64,000 bases of DNA from Marinobacter zhanjiangensis (GTDB lineage Bacteria > Pseudomonadota > Gammaproteobacteria > Pseudomonadales > Oleiphilaceae). This document shows, piece by piece, positions 33,840 to 47,716 of this stretch; the first letter of the stretch is position 1, and the number at the start of each line of letters is the position of its first letter. The notes under the pieces were generated by a model, which did no database searches, was not told where the DNA came from, and was given only the letters and a program-made list of their open reading frames with translations. Made by a program: the position numbers and the translations under genes. The stretch covers positions 1 through 64,000 of the forward strand of contig NZ_BMXV01000003.1 of the NCBI RefSeq assembly GCF_014651935.1. The letters run 5' to 3'.

Positions 33840-35582
33840 ATGAGCCAGCGCCAGGAATCGTCCACTATCAAGCAGAAGCTTGCCGCCGGCCTGAAGGCCT
33901 GGCGGTTTGGTTGCGTGCTGGGCGTTTTCCTGACGGTGACGGCCGTGCTGGGGTGGCGGCTGGTGGATCTGCATGTGGTGGATCAGGCGTTCCTGCGTCA
34001 GCAGGGCGATGTCCGTACCATTCGTGTGGATGCTATAGATGCCCATCGGGGCGTAATCACTGACCGCTATGGTGAGCCCCTGGCCGTCAGCACCCCGGTT
34101 GAAACCCTGTGGGCAAACCCCGGCGAAGTGGATCCTGACGACCCCCGCCTGGCGACAGCGGCCAGCCTGCTGGGCATCAACGAGGCGCGGTTGCGTCAGC
34201 GCATGCGGGATTACGCCTCAAAGGAGTTCATCTACGTGCGCCGGAAGATCCAGCCGTCCCTGGCCCGGGACGTGCTGGCACTGGGCCTCCCCGGCCTGTA
34301 CAGCCGCCAGGAGTACAAGCGTTATTATCCGGCCGGGGAAGTGGCGGCGCATCTGGTGGGCTTCACCAATATTGATGAACAGGGTCAGGAAGGCATCGAG
34401 CTGTCCTATAACAACTGGCTTAGCGGGGTGCCCGGGCGCAAGCGTGTACTGCGTGACAATCGTGGGCACCTGATTCGCGACCTTTCGCTGATTCGCGATG
34501 CCAGGCCCGGAAAGGATCTGACGCTGAGCCTCGACCTGCGTCTGCAGTATCTTGCCTATCGTGAGCTGAAGGCCGTGGTTCAGGCCCATGATGCCCGGGG
34601 CGGAACCCTGGTCATGCTGGACGTATCGAACGGCGAGGTCCTGGCCATGGTCAACCAGCAGTCCTACAACCCAAACGATCGAACCTCTCTCAGCCCTGAC
34701 CGGTTGCGTAACAAGGCGTTGACGGATCTGTTCGAGCCAGGCTCCACCATGAAACCCCTGGCCATGGCAGCCGCGCTGGAGTCTGGCGAATACCAGCTCG
34801 ATTCCATGATCGACACAGCGCCCGGGTACCGGCGCTTTGGCCGTTTTACCATCCGTGATCATCGCAATTACGGTCAGCTGTCCATGACAGGGATCATCTC
34901 CCGTTCCAGCAACGTCGGCATCAGTATGATTGCCAACGATATCGGAGGGGATGTGATCAGGGATTTTTATTTCCAGCTGGGCCTTGGCCAGCCCACCGGC
35001 ATCGGCTTTCCCGGTGAGGCGGTGGGCGTATTGCCCATGTCCAGCGACTGGCGACCGGTTGAAGAGGCCACCCTGTCCTATGGCTACGGCATGAGCGTGA
35101 ATGCGCTGCAGCTGGCCCAGGCGTATATGGTGGTAGCCAACGGCGGCACCCGTTATCCGGTAACCCTGAACCGGCGTGATCAGCCAGCCATCGGGCAGCG
35201 GGTTCTGTCCGAGAAGGTCGCGGCCCAGGTTCGCGGCATGCTGCGGGAAGTGGTCGAGAACGGTACCGGCAAACGTGCCAACCCGGCACTCTATACCGCC
35301 GGCGGCAAGACCGGCACAGTGCATCTGGTTGGCGCCAACGGCTATGAGGACAGTCAGTACAAGGCCATCTTTGCCGGCATGGCTCCGATGGACAACCCCA
35401 GAATTGTCACGGTGGTGGCGGTGGATGCCCCGCAGGGCGGGGATTATTACGGTGGTGAAGTGGCCGCGCCGGTGTTTGCCCGCGTAATGAGCGATGCGCT
35501 GCGGTTGTTGAATGTGAGACCAGAGCTGACCGCTGTGGAAGCGGCCACCCAGACGCCCGGCAAGTCCGGGGAGCGGGGGTAA
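33840..35582 (+). CDS. ftsI: Septal peptidoglycan transpeptidase FtsI (PBP3)
   Basis: The 580-residue class B penicillin-binding protein has one membrane anchor (about 24-42), a non-catalytic pedestal domain with RGVITDRYGEPLAVS (70-84), and a transpeptidase domain with S302-TMK305, S356-SN358 and K490-TG492. It crosslinks septal peptidoglycan with FtsW. The ATG at 33840 was chosen because it gives the usual short N-tail and does not overlap ftsL; the frame is open upstream to 33780 within ftsL. Confidence 0.97.
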   Translation: MSQRQESSTIKQKLAAGLKAWRFGCVLGVFLTVTAVLGWRLVDLHVVDQAFLRQQGDVRTIRVDAIDAHRGVITDRYGEPLAVSTPVETLWANPGEVDPDDPRLATAASLLGINEARLRQRMRDYASKEFIYVRRKIQPSLARDVLALGLPGLYSRQEYKRYYPAGEVAAHLVGFTNIDEQGQEGIELSYNNWLSGVPGRKRVLRDNRGHLIRDLSLIRDARPGKDLTLSLDLRLQYLAYRELKAVVQAHDARGGTLVMLDVSNGEVLAMVNQQSYNPNDRTSLSPDRLRNKALTDLFEPGSTMKPLAMAAALESGEYQLDSMIDTAPGYRRFGRFTIRDHRNYGQLSMTGIISRSSNVGISMIANDIGGDVIRDFYFQLGLGQPTGIGFPGEAVGVLPMSSDWRPVEEATLSYGYGMSVNALQLAQAYMVVANGGTRYPVTLNRRDQPAIGQRVLSEKVAAQVRGMLREVVENGTGKRANPALYTAGGKTGTVHLVGANGYEDSQYKAIFAGMAPMDNPRIVTVVAVDAPQGGDYYGGEVAAPVFARVMSDALRLLNVRPELTAVEAATQTPGKSGERG

Positions 35583-35586
35583 GGTC

Positions 35587-37071
35587 ATGTGTATGACGTC
35601 GCTGAGTTCATTGTTGCAGGGAATTGTCGAGGTGCCTTCGGTCTTCGACGTGACCATCCACGGTTTGCGAACGGACAGCCGGCAGGTGCGCATGGGTGAT
35701 GCCTTCGTTGCCCTGCCGGGCCAGCAGACCCGCGCAGATCACCATGTTGACGACGCCATTGGCGCGGGTGCCATCGTCATTATTCTCGACGTGGCGGAAC
35801 CGGCGCCCTGCTATGAATACCAGGGTGCGCTGGTGGTGCCGTTGGCCGGACTGCGTCGTCATCTGGGGCAGATCGCCGATCGGTTCTACGAGCATCCGTC
35901 GCGCCGTATACGTGTGGTGGGTGTGACCGGAACCAATGGTAAGACTTCGGTCAGTCACTTCATTGCGCAGCTGCTCAACGCCGCGGACATCCCCTGTGGG
36001 GTGCTTGGCACTCTGGGTTACGGCATGCCGGGTAGTCTGGTCGCCACCACCCACACCACGCCGGATGTGGTGGAAGTCAATCGCGTACTGTTCAATATGG
36101 CCCGCAAGGGCGCCCGCGTGGTGGTCATGGAAGTATCGTCCCATGCCCTCGACCAGGGGCGGGTTGATGGTGTCAACATGACCGGCGCGGTGTTCACCAA
36201 CCTGAGCCGGGATCACCTTGATTATCATGGCTCCATGGACGCCTACGGGCAGGCCAAGGCTTCACTTTTCGCCCGCGAAGGCCTGCATTTCTCGATCATC
36301 AACTTCGATGACCCCTTTGGCCGGCAGCTCTATGAGCAGACCAGGGGGCTTTGCGACCGGGTACGCTACAGTCTCCACGAGGCACAGACTGAACTGTGGC
36401 TGACAAGATTTGCGCCTTCGTCTGCCGGCTTTGACGCAGACGTCGACGGGCAATGGGGCGCTTTCTCCGTGTCCGCATCGCTGATGGGCAGCTTCAATGC
36501 CAGCAACCTGCTGGCGGCCATGGCTGCGGTGCTGAGCCTCGGCGTTTCCGTGGAATCGGTCAGGGCGGCGGTAGCCGCGCTGGAGCCGCCGCCCGGGCGT
36601 CTCGAGAGTTTCACCGGGCCGGCGGGCGTGCAGGTAGTGGTGGACTATGCGCACACCACGGATGCCCTGGCCAATGCCCTGGCTGCCTTGCGTCCCCACA
36701 CCAACGGCCAGCTTATCTGTGTGTTCGGCTGTGGTGGCGACCGTGACACCGGCAAGCGACCGGAAATGGCCCGTGAAGCCGAGCGCGGCGCCGACCGGCT
36801 CATCATTACCGATGACAACCCCCGCACCGAGTCACCGGAGGCAATTGTACAGGACATGCTGGCCGGGCTTGAGAGTCCTGATGGTGTCACGGTCATTCAC
36901 GACCGGGCAGACGCGATCCGCGCGGCGATCGACCTGGCCCGCCCCGGGGATGTGGTGCTGGTGGCCGGCAAGGGGCATGAGACCTGGCAGGAGCGTCATG
37001 GCAAGCGTACGCCGTTCAGCGACGTGGCCCATGTGCAGGAAGCCCTTGGCCTTAACGGGGGTGTGGCATGA
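35587..37071 (+). CDS. murE: UDP-MurNAc-L-Ala-D-Glu:meso-diaminopimelate ligase
   Basis: The 494-residue Mur ligase has the ATP loop GVTGTNGKTS (112-121), the KASLF carbamylated lysine near residue 225 and the meso-DAP-specificity motif D410-NPR413. It therefore adds meso-diaminopimelate, not lysine, to the stem peptide. The start carries a GGGGGTAAGG ribosome binding site. It overlaps murF by 4 bp. Confidence 0.97.
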   Translation: MCMTSLSSLLQGIVEVPSVFDVTIHGLRTDSRQVRMGDAFVALPGQQTRADHHVDDAIGAGAIVIILDVAEPAPCYEYQGALVVPLAGLRRHLGQIADRFYEHPSRRIRVVGVTGTNGKTSVSHFIAQLLNAADIPCGVLGTLGYGMPGSLVATTHTTPDVVEVNRVLFNMARKGARVVVMEVSSHALDQGRVDGVNMTGAVFTNLSRDHLDYHGSMDAYGQAKASLFAREGLHFSIINFDDPFGRQLYEQTRGLCDRVRYSLHEAQTELWLTRFAPSSAGFDADVDGQWGAFSVSASLMGSFNASNLLAAMAAVLSLGVSVESVRAAVAALEPPPGRLESFTGPAGVQVVVDYAHTTDALANALAALRPHTNGQLICVFGCGGDRDTGKRPEMAREAERGADRLIITDDNPRTESPEAIVQDMLAGLESPDGVTVIHDRADAIRAAIDLARPGDVVLVAGKGHETWQERHGKRTPFSDVAHVQEALGLNGGVA

Positions 37072-38453
37072 TGCGGGCGCTGACCCTGGCCGAGCTTGCT
37101 CAGATGTTGGGTGTCCGGGCACCGGCTGCTAACGGATCAGTCCGTGACATCTGCACCGACACCCGCGCCCTTCAGTCAGGGGACCTGTTTGTGGCCTTGA
37201 GGGGCGAGCGCTTCGATGGCCATGGCTTTCTGGAAACCGCAAGAGAGGCCGGTGCCATCGCGGCGGTGGTCGATACCCCAAACGAGAGCGTGGCGCTTCC
37301 GCAACTGGTTGTGCCGGACACCATTCAGGCTCTGGCCGACCTCGCCCGTTATAACCGGAACCTGAGCGACGCCCGGGTCGTCGCCGTCACCGGCAGCAGT
37401 GGCAAGACAACCTTCAAGGAAATGCTGTCGGCCATTCTCTCCCGCGAGGGTGAGACCCTGGCGACCCTCGGCAACCTGAATAACCATATTGGTGCCCCCC
37501 TGACCCTGTTCCGTCTGGCACCAAAGCACCGGTTCGCGGTTATTGAGCTGGGCGCCAGTGGTTTGGGCGAAATTGCCCATACCGTTGCCGCGGCACGGCC
37601 GGAGGTGGCGGTGATTACCAACGCCGGTGAGGCCCACCTGGAAGGTTTCGGAAGCTACGAGAACATTGTTCAGGCCAAGGGCGAGATTATTGACGGTGTC
37701 ATTGAAGGCGGCACCGTGGTGCTGAACCGGGATGACCCTGCTTTCGGAACCTGGCAGCAGCGTGCTGGCAATCGCCGCGTGGTGTCCGTCAGTGCCCGCG
37801 GCGACGATGCAAATTATCGGTGTGCCGGCTATGAACTGAACGATGGCGCATACAGCATCCGTGTTGTAACGCCGCAAGGCAGTGAGCGCTCCCTGACCCT
37901 GAACATGCCGGGCGAACACAACATCTGCAACGCCCTGCTGGCAATGGCCGCAGCGGAAGCCGTCGGGGCCGGCTGGTCATCTGTCGTGGCGGGACTGGGG
38001 GCAGTCAGGGCTGCTGCCGGCCGTCTTGAGCGCAAGACACTGAGCGATCGCGTCACGGTTATTGATGACAGTTACAACGCCAACCCCACCTCCATGAAGG
38101 CGGCCCTGGACGTACTTTCCCGGGAAGCGTCCATTCACGTTGCAGTGCTCGGTGGTATGGCGGAACTGGGGGCAGAAGGCAACCGCCTGCACCGAGAGGT
38201 GGGTGAGCATGCCCGCGCTCTGGGAATTGACCGGGTTCTGGTCGTCGGGACCTCGGATGGATGCGGCGCAATGGTCTCGGGCTTCCCGGAACAGGCCCGC
38301 AGGTTCGATACACATCAGCAGGCCGTGGAGTGGCTGCTGGCCAACGTCACCGGACCCATGACCATTCTGGTCAAGGGGTCCCGCAGTTCCGCCATGGACC
38401 AGGTAGTCAGGATGTTACAAGAAAAGGTGAATAACCCATGCTGCTCTGGCTGA
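37068..38453 (+). CDS. murF: UDP-MurNAc-tripeptide:D-alanyl-D-alanine ligase
   Basis: The 461-residue ligase has the ATP loop [14 protein letters not shown] (about 105-118), the [15 protein letters not shown] stretch and the [15 protein letters not shown] motif typical of MurF. It adds D-Ala-D-Ala and completes the UDP-MurNAc-pentapeptide. Two ATGs in tandem (37068, 37071) are possible starts. It overlaps mraY by 16 bp. Confidence 0.97.
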   Translation: MMRALTLAELAQMLGVRAPAANGSVRDICTDTRALQSGDLFVALRGERFDGHGFLETAREAGAIAAVVDTPNESVALPQLVVPDTIQALADLARYNRNLSDARVVAVTGSSGKTTFKEMLSAILSREGETLATLGNLNNHIGAPLTLFRLAPKHRFAVIELGASGLGEIAHTVAAARPEVAVITNAGEAHLEGFGSYENIVQAKGEIIDGVIEGGTVVLNRDDPAFGTWQQRAGNRRVVSVSARGDDANYRCAGYELNDGAYSIRVVTPQGSERSLTLNMPGEHNICNALLAMAAAEAVGAGWSSVVAGLGAVRAAAGRLERKTLSDRVTVIDDSYNANPTSMKAALDVLSREASIHVAVLGGMAELGAEGNRLHREVGEHARALGIDRVLVVGTSDGCGAMVSGFPEQARRFDTHQQAVEWLLANVTGPMTILVKGSRSSAMDQVVRMLQEKVNNPCCSG

Positions 38454-39523
38454 CAGAACTGCTAGCGCCATACATTACCGAGCTGACGGTATTCCAGTAC
38501 CTCACCCTGCGGGCCATTCTCGGCACTCTGACCGCGCTGCTGATCTCACTGGTAATCGGCCCTACGATGATCCGTAAGCTGAGTCAGTACCAGATCGGCC
38601 AGTCGGTCCGGGACGACGGTCCGCAGACCCACCTGAGCAAGGCGGGTACTCCCACCATGGGGGGCGCGCTGATCCTGGTGGCGGTCACCGTGAGCACACT
38701 GCTGTGGGCTGACCTGGCCAATCGTTATGTGTGGATCACGCTGGCGGTGACACTCAGTTTCGGGGCCATTGGCTGGGTCGATGACTACCGCAAGGTGGTA
38801 GAGCGCAACCCCCGCGGCCTGCCGGCCCGCTGGAAGTATTTCTGGCAGTCCGTGATCGGCGCCACGGCGGCCATTGCCCTGTACTTCAGTTCAGCACTGC
38901 CCCAGGAAACGTCACTCTATCTGCCGTTCTTCAAGAATGTGTCGCTGACACTGGGGCCGGTATTGTTCATCCTGCTGACCTATTTCGTGGTGGTAGGCAG
39001 CAGCAACGCGGTGAACCTGACCGATGGTCTCGACGGTCTGGCCATCATGCCCACCGTTATGGTCGGCGGTGCCCTCGCGGTGTTCGCCTATGTGTCCGGC
39101 CATTCGCAGTTTGCCGATTACCTGCTGATACCGCATCTGCCGGGCAGTGGTGAGCTGATCGTGTTCTGCGGGGCGCTGGTGGGTGCGGGTCTGGGCTTCC
39201 TGTGGTTCAACACCTATCCGGCCCAGGTGTTCATGGGCGACGTCGGGGCGCTGGCCCTGGGTGCGGCACTCGGGGTAGTGGCGGTTATCGTCCGCCAGGA
39301 AATCGTGCTCTTCATCATGGGCGGTGTGTTCGTGATGGAAACCATCTCGGTGATCCTGCAGGTGGGCTCCTATCGTCTGACCGGGCGCCGGATTTTCCGC
39401 ATGGCGCCACTGCATCATCATTTTGAACTCAAGGGCTGGCCGGAGCCCCGGGTGATTGTCCGCTTCTGGGTGATCACCGTAATTCTGGTACTGATCGGGC
39501 TTTCCAGCCTGAAACTGCGTTAG
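38438..39523 (+). CDS. mraY: Phospho-MurNAc-pentapeptide transferase
   Basis: The 361-residue membrane enzyme with about ten helices moves phospho-MurNAc-pentapeptide to undecaprenyl phosphate, forming lipid I. Active-site regions are seen: [47 protein letters not shown] and the histidine motif [15 protein letters not shown]. The length matches E. coli MraY (360). Confidence 0.98.
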   Translation: MLLWLTELLAPYITELTVFQYLTLRAILGTLTALLISLVIGPTMIRKLSQYQIGQSVRDDGPQTHLSKAGTPTMGGALILVAVTVSTLLWADLANRYVWITLAVTLSFGAIGWVDDYRKVVERNPRGLPARWKYFWQSVIGATAAIALYFSSALPQETSLYLPFFKNVSLTLGPVLFILLTYFVVVGSSNAVNLTDGLDGLAIMPTVMVGGALAVFAYVSGHSQFADYLLIPHLPGSGELIVFCGALVGAGLGFLWFNTYPAQVFMGDVGALALGAALGVVAVIVRQEIVLFIMGGVFVMETISVILQVGSYRLTGRRIFRMAPLHHHFELKGWPEPRVIVRFWVITVILVLIGLSSLKLR

Positions 39524-39537
39524 GAACGGATACGAGC

Positions 39538-40878
39538 ATGGCTGTCATCGCATCGGATCGTCGCACACTGGTGGTTGGCCTGGGTAAAACCGGGCTCTCC
39601 TGCGTGCGCCATCTCACCGGCCTCGGACGAGAGGTGTCGGTGGCGGACAGCCGTGCCCGGCCACCGGGCCTGGAGGCACTGAAGCAACAGTATCCGGATG
39701 TGGACGTGCGCACCGGCGAATTCGACCGCGACTGGTTCTGTACCTTTAACGAGCTGGTGGTCAGCCCGGGCATTGCCATCGCGGAACCAGCCATCGCGGC
39801 CGCCGCGGAGCGGGGTGCCCATATTCGCGGCGATATCGACCTGTTTGCCGAGGCAGCCGAGGCGCCGATTCTTGCCATTACCGGTTCCAATGGCAAGACC
39901 ACGGTGACCACCCTGGTGGGTGAGCTGGCGGCGGCCTGTGGCGTCAACGCCGTGGTCGGCGGAAACATCGGAACGCCGGCGCTGGAGCTGCTGGAACACC
40001 GGGCCGATGTCTATGTACTGGAGCTGTCCAGCTTTCAGCTGGAGACGACCCACGAACTGAATGCCGAGGTGGCCACCGTTCTCAATGTCAGTGACGACCA
40101 CATGGACCGTTATCCGTCGAAGATGGCCTATTACCAGGCCAAGCAGCGCATCTTCCGGGGTGCCCGCCAGGCAGTGGTCAATCTGGACGATGCCCTGAGT
40201 ACGCCGATGGCGAGGGATACCCTGCGGTTCATCTGCTACGGCTTCCACCGGGTGAATCCGGAAACCTTCAGCACCCGTGAAGATGAGCACGGCCTCTGGA
40301 TCACCTGGGGGCTGGACAACCTGCTCAATACCCGCGACCTGAAACTGGCGGGCCTGCACAACGTCAGCAATGTCATGGCCGCCCTGGGAATGGGGCATGC
40401 CATGGGCTGGCCCCTGGATACCATGGCTCGGGCCGCCTGTGACTTCCGTGGTCTGCCGCACCGTTGCGAGCCGGTGGACACGGTCAGGGGTGTCGAGTAC
40501 ATCAACGATTCCAAGGGTACCAATGTGGGGGCTGCGGTGGCGGCGCTGGACAGCCTGTCACCGGCCTGTGATCGCATCGTGCTGATCGCCGGTGGTGAAG
40601 GCAAGGGCGCGGACTTTGCACCGCTGGCACGACCGGTCAGGGAGCATTGCCGGGGGGTCGTGCTGATTGGTCAGGACGCCGGGAGCATTCATGCCTCGTT
40701 GGGGGATGATGTGCCGGTGGTTGTCGCCGAATCCATGGAAGAGGCGGTCACGCGGGCAGCCGGTCTGGCCCGGGAAGGGGACCGGGTGTTGCTCTCCCCG
40801 GCCTGCGCCAGCTTCGACATGTTTACCGGCTATGAGGACCGCGGCGAGCGGTTCCGCCAGGCAGTGGAGGGCTTGTGA
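39538..40878 (+). CDS. murD: UDP-MurNAc-L-alanine:D-glutamate ligase
   Basis: The 446-residue Mur ligase has VVGLGKTGLSC at the N-terminal nucleotide-recognition domain, the ATP loop ITGSNGKTTVT (about 119-129), YYQAKQRIF with the carbamylated lysine and the DSKGTNVGA segment. It adds D-glutamate to UDP-MurNAc-L-Ala. Its stop overlaps the ftsW start (TGATG). Confidence 0.97.
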   Translation: MAVIASDRRTLVVGLGKTGLSCVRHLTGLGREVSVADSRARPPGLEALKQQYPDVDVRTGEFDRDWFCTFNELVVSPGIAIAEPAIAAAAERGAHIRGDIDLFAEAAEAPILAITGSNGKTTVTTLVGELAAACGVNAVVGGNIGTPALELLEHRADVYVLELSSFQLETTHELNAEVATVLNVSDDHMDRYPSKMAYYQAKQRIFRGARQAVVNLDDALSTPMARDTLRFICYGFHRVNPETFSTREDEHGLWITWGLDNLLNTRDLKLAGLHNVSNVMAALGMGHAMGWPLDTMARAACDFRGLPHRCEPVDTVRGVEYINDSKGTNVGAAVAALDSLSPACDRIVLIAGGEGKGADFAPLARPVREHCRGVVLIGQDAGSIHASLGDDVPVVVAESMEEAVTRAAGLAREGDRVLLSPACASFDMFTGYEDRGERFRQAVEGL

Positions 40879-42065
40879 TGCAGGCAGCAGACATCCGCTC
40901 CGCCTCCGGCTTCCGGGGGCTCTGGGACCAGCCACTGCCGTGGCTGCTGGTCAGTGCCGGTGCCTTGCTGATGACCGGTGTGGTGATGATCGCGTCGGCG
41001 TCCATGGATACCGCTGCCGTTGACCTTGGCAACAGCTACCACTACGCCCTGCGCCAGCTGCTGTTTGCCGGCCTGGGGTGTGCCGTGGGTCTGGCTGCGG
41101 CCAATGTGCCGGTGTCATGGTGGTATCGCAGTGGCTGGTTGCTGCTGGCGGTTGGTATGGCCTCCCTGTTGCTGGTGCTGACGCCCCTGGGCAAGACGGT
41201 GAACGGTTCCACTCGCTGGATTCCCCTGGGGTTGTTCAATGTCCAGGTGTCCGAGGTGGCCAAGCTTTGCCTGATTGCCTATCTGGCAGGCTACGTGGTG
41301 CGTCGCCGCGACGAGCTGGTCAATACCTGGTGGGGGTTCATCAAGCCGGTACTGGTCCTTGGCGTCGCCTCGGCCCTGCTGGTCACCCAGCCCGATTTTG
41401 GCGCCACGGTGGTGCTGATGACCGCCGCCCTCGGCATGATTTTCCTGAGCGGGGTGCGGCTGAGTCGCTTCATGCCGCTGATCGCCATCTGCGTCGTTCT
41501 CGGCGCGATACTGATCGTCACCCAGCCATACCGCCTCAAGCGTGTGGTGAGCTATCTGGACCCCTGGCAGGATCAGTTCAATACCGGCTACCAGCTGACC
41601 CAGTCGCTGATTGCTTTTGGCCGTGGTGAGTGGACCGGCGTTGGCCTGGGCAATTCGATCCAGAAGCTGTTTTACCTGCCGGAGGCCCATACCGACTTTA
41701 TCTACGCCATTACCGCCGAGGAGTTCGGGCTGGTGGGGTCCATGACCGTTCTGGGGCTGTTTGCCGTGCTGGTGCTGGCCGGTTTTGCCATTGCCCGCAA
41801 GGCGGAAAAACAGGGCATGGGGTTCGCAGCCTGTTTTGCCTACGGGTTGACCCTGCTGCTGGGGCTGCAGGCCATGATCAACATGGCGGTAAATACCGGG
41901 TTGCTGCCAACCAAGGGGTTGACCCTGCCGTTGATGAGCTATGGCGGCTCCAGCCTGATCGTGGTCTGCGTCAGCATCGGCATCCTGGTGCGAATTGAAA
42001 TGGAGCGCCAGCAGCAACTGGCTTCCGATGCTGAAGGCAGCGCCGGGCCGAGGGGGGCGTCATGA
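40878..42065 (+). CDS. ftsW: Septal lipid II polymerase FtsW
   Basis: The 395-residue SEDS-family glycosyltransferase has about ten membrane helices. Conserved regions include NGSTRWIPLG, QPDFGATVVLMTAALGMIFLSG with the catalytic-aspartate region of SEDS proteins, FLPEAHTDFIYAI-like YLPEAHTDFIYAITAEE and LPLMSYGGSSL. It polymerises lipid II at the septum together with FtsI. An extra GTG codon before the ATG could also serve as start. It overlaps murG by 4 bp. Confidence 0.96.
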   Translation: MQAADIRSASGFRGLWDQPLPWLLVSAGALLMTGVVMIASASMDTAAVDLGNSYHYALRQLLFAGLGCAVGLAAANVPVSWWYRSGWLLLAVGMASLLLVLTPLGKTVNGSTRWIPLGLFNVQVSEVAKLCLIAYLAGYVVRRRDELVNTWWGFIKPVLVLGVASALLVTQPDFGATVVLMTAALGMIFLSGVRLSRFMPLIAICVVLGAILIVTQPYRLKRVVSYLDPWQDQFNTGYQLTQSLIAFGRGEWTGVGLGNSIQKLFYLPEAHTDFIYAITAEEFGLVGSMTVLGLFAVLVLAGFAIARKAEKQGMGFAACFAYGLTLLLGLQAMINMAVNTGLLPTKGLTLPLMSYGGSSLIVVCVSIGILVRIEMERQQQLASDAEGSAGPRGAS

Positions 42066-43136
42066 CTCAACGGCGTTTCCTGGTAATGGCCGGTGGTACC
42101 GGTGGCCATGTTTTCCCGGCGCTGGCGACCGCCCGTCGCCTGCAGGAACTGGGTCACGAGGTTGAATGGCTTGGTTCCGCCGGTGGTATGGAGGAGCGGC
42201 TGATTGCCGATACCGATATTCCGCTGTCGGTTATCAGCGTCTCCGGGTTGCGGGGCAAGGGGCGTCTGGCCCTGTTGCTGGCGCCATTCAGGCTGGTTCG
42301 TGCGCTGTGGCAGTCGCTGCGGGTCATGTCGAGGGTCAAGCCGGATTGTGTCATCGGCATGGGCGGTTTCGTCACCGGTCCCGGCGGGCTGTCGGCCTGG
42401 CTGACTCGCCGGCCACTGCTGGTCCATGAACAGAATGCGGTTGCCGGCATGACCAACCGGATTCTGGTGCGTTTCGCCGAGACGGTGATGGAGGCGTTTC
42501 CGGGCAGCTTCGGGAATGGCGTGGTTACCCGCTGCACTGGCAACCCGGTCCGCTCCGATGTGGCAGCCATACCGGCACCCGATGAGCGCATGGCTGGCCG
42601 CACGGGCCGGGTCAGGGTGCTGGTGGTAGGCGGCAGCCTGGGCGCCCGGGCCATCAACGAGAGGATGCCGGCCGCAGTGGCGCGACTGGCAGAGGAGGAG
42701 CGCCCGGACGTTCGCCACCAGTGCGGCGAGCGCAATCACGACGCTGCGCTGGCGGCCTATGAGAGCGCTGGTGTTGATGCCTCGGTGGAGCCTTTTATCA
42801 AGGATATGGCAGAAGCCTATGCCTGGGCCGACCTGGTGGTTTGCCGGGCCGGGGCGCTCACCATATCGGAGCTTTGCGCGGCTGGCGTAGGTGCCTTGCT
42901 GGTGCCGTTCCCCCACGCGGTGGACGATCACCAGACCCGCAACGCCGACTATATGGTCAAGGCGGGGGCGGCACTGCTGCTGCCCCAGCACAAGCTGACC
43001 GACGAATTGCTGGCCGACACCCTGGCAGACCTGCTGGGGGACCGGGAACACATTATTGACATGGCTCGGGCAGCCCGTACGCTGGCGCGCCCCGATGCAA
43101 CGGAGAGAGTCGTGAATTACTGTCTGGAGGCCGCCC

Positions 43137-43144
<8 letters not shown>
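42062..43144 (+). CDS. murG: UDP-GlcNAc:undecaprenyl-PP-MurNAc-pentapeptide GlcNAc transferase
   Basis: The 360-residue peripheral membrane enzyme converts lipid I to lipid [16 protein letters not shown] (10-23), [23 protein letters not shown] and [16 protein letters not shown] are the MurG donor- and acceptor-site motifs. The usual HQTG reads HQCG, a mild substitution. It overlaps ftsW by 4 bp and murC by 8 bp. Confidence 0.97.
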
Positions 43145-46381
<3,237 letters not shown>

Positions 46382-46400
46382 ATGGCTATTGGTGAACTGC

Positions 46401-47636
46401 ATGTCATCGGTTGATACGGAAAACATGATTGTCGGCCTGGATATTGGCACCTCCAAGGTGGTGGCCATTGTCGGCAAGCGCAAACTGGATGGATCCATCG
46501 AGGTGGTTGGTATTGGTTCCCACGCCTCCCGCGGTCTCAAGCGGGGTGTGGTGGTGAATATCGAAACTACCGTGCAGGCCATACAGCGGGCGGTGGAAGA
46601 AGCCGAACTGATGGCCGGCTGTCGCATTCACTCGGTTTACGCGGGCATCGCCGGCAGTCACATCAAAAGCCTCAACTCCCACGGCATCGTGGCCATCCGC
46701 GACCGGGAAGTGACCCAGGCGGATATTGACCGGGTGATCGATGCGGCCCAGGCAGTGGCGATTCCGGCGGATCAGAAAATCCTGCACATCCTGCCCCAGG
46801 AGTTCGTGATCGACAACCAGGAGGGCATCAAGGAGCCCATGGGCATGTCCGGTGTGCGCCTGGAGGCCAAGGTGCACCTGGTCACCTGCGCGGTGAATGC
46901 TGCCCAGAACATCGAAAAATGTGTCCGCCGCTGCGGGCTGGATGTGGACGACATCATCCTGGAGCAGCTGGCTTCGGCTCACTCGGTGCTCACCGAGGAC
47001 GAAAAGGAGCTGGGGGTATGCCTGGTGGATATCGGCGGTGGCACCACGGATATCGCCGTGTTTACCGGCGGCGCGATTCGCCATACCTCGGTGATACCCA
47101 TTGCCGGCGACCAGGTCACCAACGACATTGCCATGGCCCTGCGTACACCCACGCAGAATGCCGAAGACATCAAGATCAAGTATGCCTGCGCCCTGACCCA
47201 GCTGGCCGGGGCGGACGAGACCATCAAGGTGCCCAGCGTGGGTGACCGGGCTCCACGCAACCTCTCCCGCCAGGCCCTGGCGGAAGTGGTGGAACCCCGT
47301 TACGAGGAGCTGTTCACCCTGGTGCAGTCGGAACTGCGTCGCAGCGGGTTCGAGGACCTGATTCCCGCGGGCATCGTGATTACCGGCGGTTCATCCACCA
47401 TGGAAGGGGTGGTGGAGCTGGCCGAGGAAATCTTCCACATGCCGGTACGGCTTGCGTCACCGCAGGCGGTCTCCGGCATGACGGAGGTGGTCAACAACCC
47501 GATTTACGCCACCAGCGTGGGGTTGCTGATTCATGGCTTCCGCCAGATGGATCTGGGGCAGGGGCCCGTTCTGAAGGGAGAGGATGCGCCCTCCCTGCTG
47601 GAACGCATGAAAGCCTGGTTTACCGGGCATTTCTGA
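46401..47636 (+). CDS. ftsA: Cell division protein FtsA
   Basis: The 411-residue actin-like ATPase tethers FtsZ to the membrane. It has the phosphate loop [16 protein letters not shown], the FtsA-specific 1C subdomain, the second phosphate loop [16 protein letters not shown], and the amphipathic C-terminal helix ([13 protein letters not shown]). The ATG at 46401 gives the family N-terminus; the frame is open upstream inside ftsQ, but that part is not FtsA-like. Confidence 0.97.
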   Translation: MSSVDTENMIVGLDIGTSKVVAIVGKRKLDGSIEVVGIGSHASRGLKRGVVVNIETTVQAIQRAVEEAELMAGCRIHSVYAGIAGSHIKSLNSHGIVAIRDREVTQADIDRVIDAAQAVAIPADQKILHILPQEFVIDNQEGIKEPMGMSGVRLEAKVHLVTCAVNAAQNIEKCVRRCGLDVDDIILEQLASAHSVLTEDEKELGVCLVDIGGGTTDIAVFTGGAIRHTSVIPIAGDQVTNDIAMALRTPTQNAEDIKIKYACALTQLAGADETIKVPSVGDRAPRNLSRQALAEVVEPRYEELFTLVQSELRRSGFEDLIPAGIVITGGSSTMEGVVELAEEIFHMPVRLASPQAVSGMTEVVNNPIYATSVGLLIHGFRQMDLGQGPVLKGEDAPSLLERMKAWFTGHF

Positions 47637-47716
47637 AGCCTGGCGCATCAACGAAGGTATCTCGAAAAGAACAATCAGCCCGGAAGTGGCTGAACTCAGC
47701 ACGAAGGAGAAGGGAA

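Noticed and set aside
42719-42739. Loss of a MurG active-site motif (HQCG for HQTG)
   Set aside because: Only one side chain changes, all other donor and acceptor motifs are intact, and the gene is in an intact essential operon, so it is probably tolerated variation.
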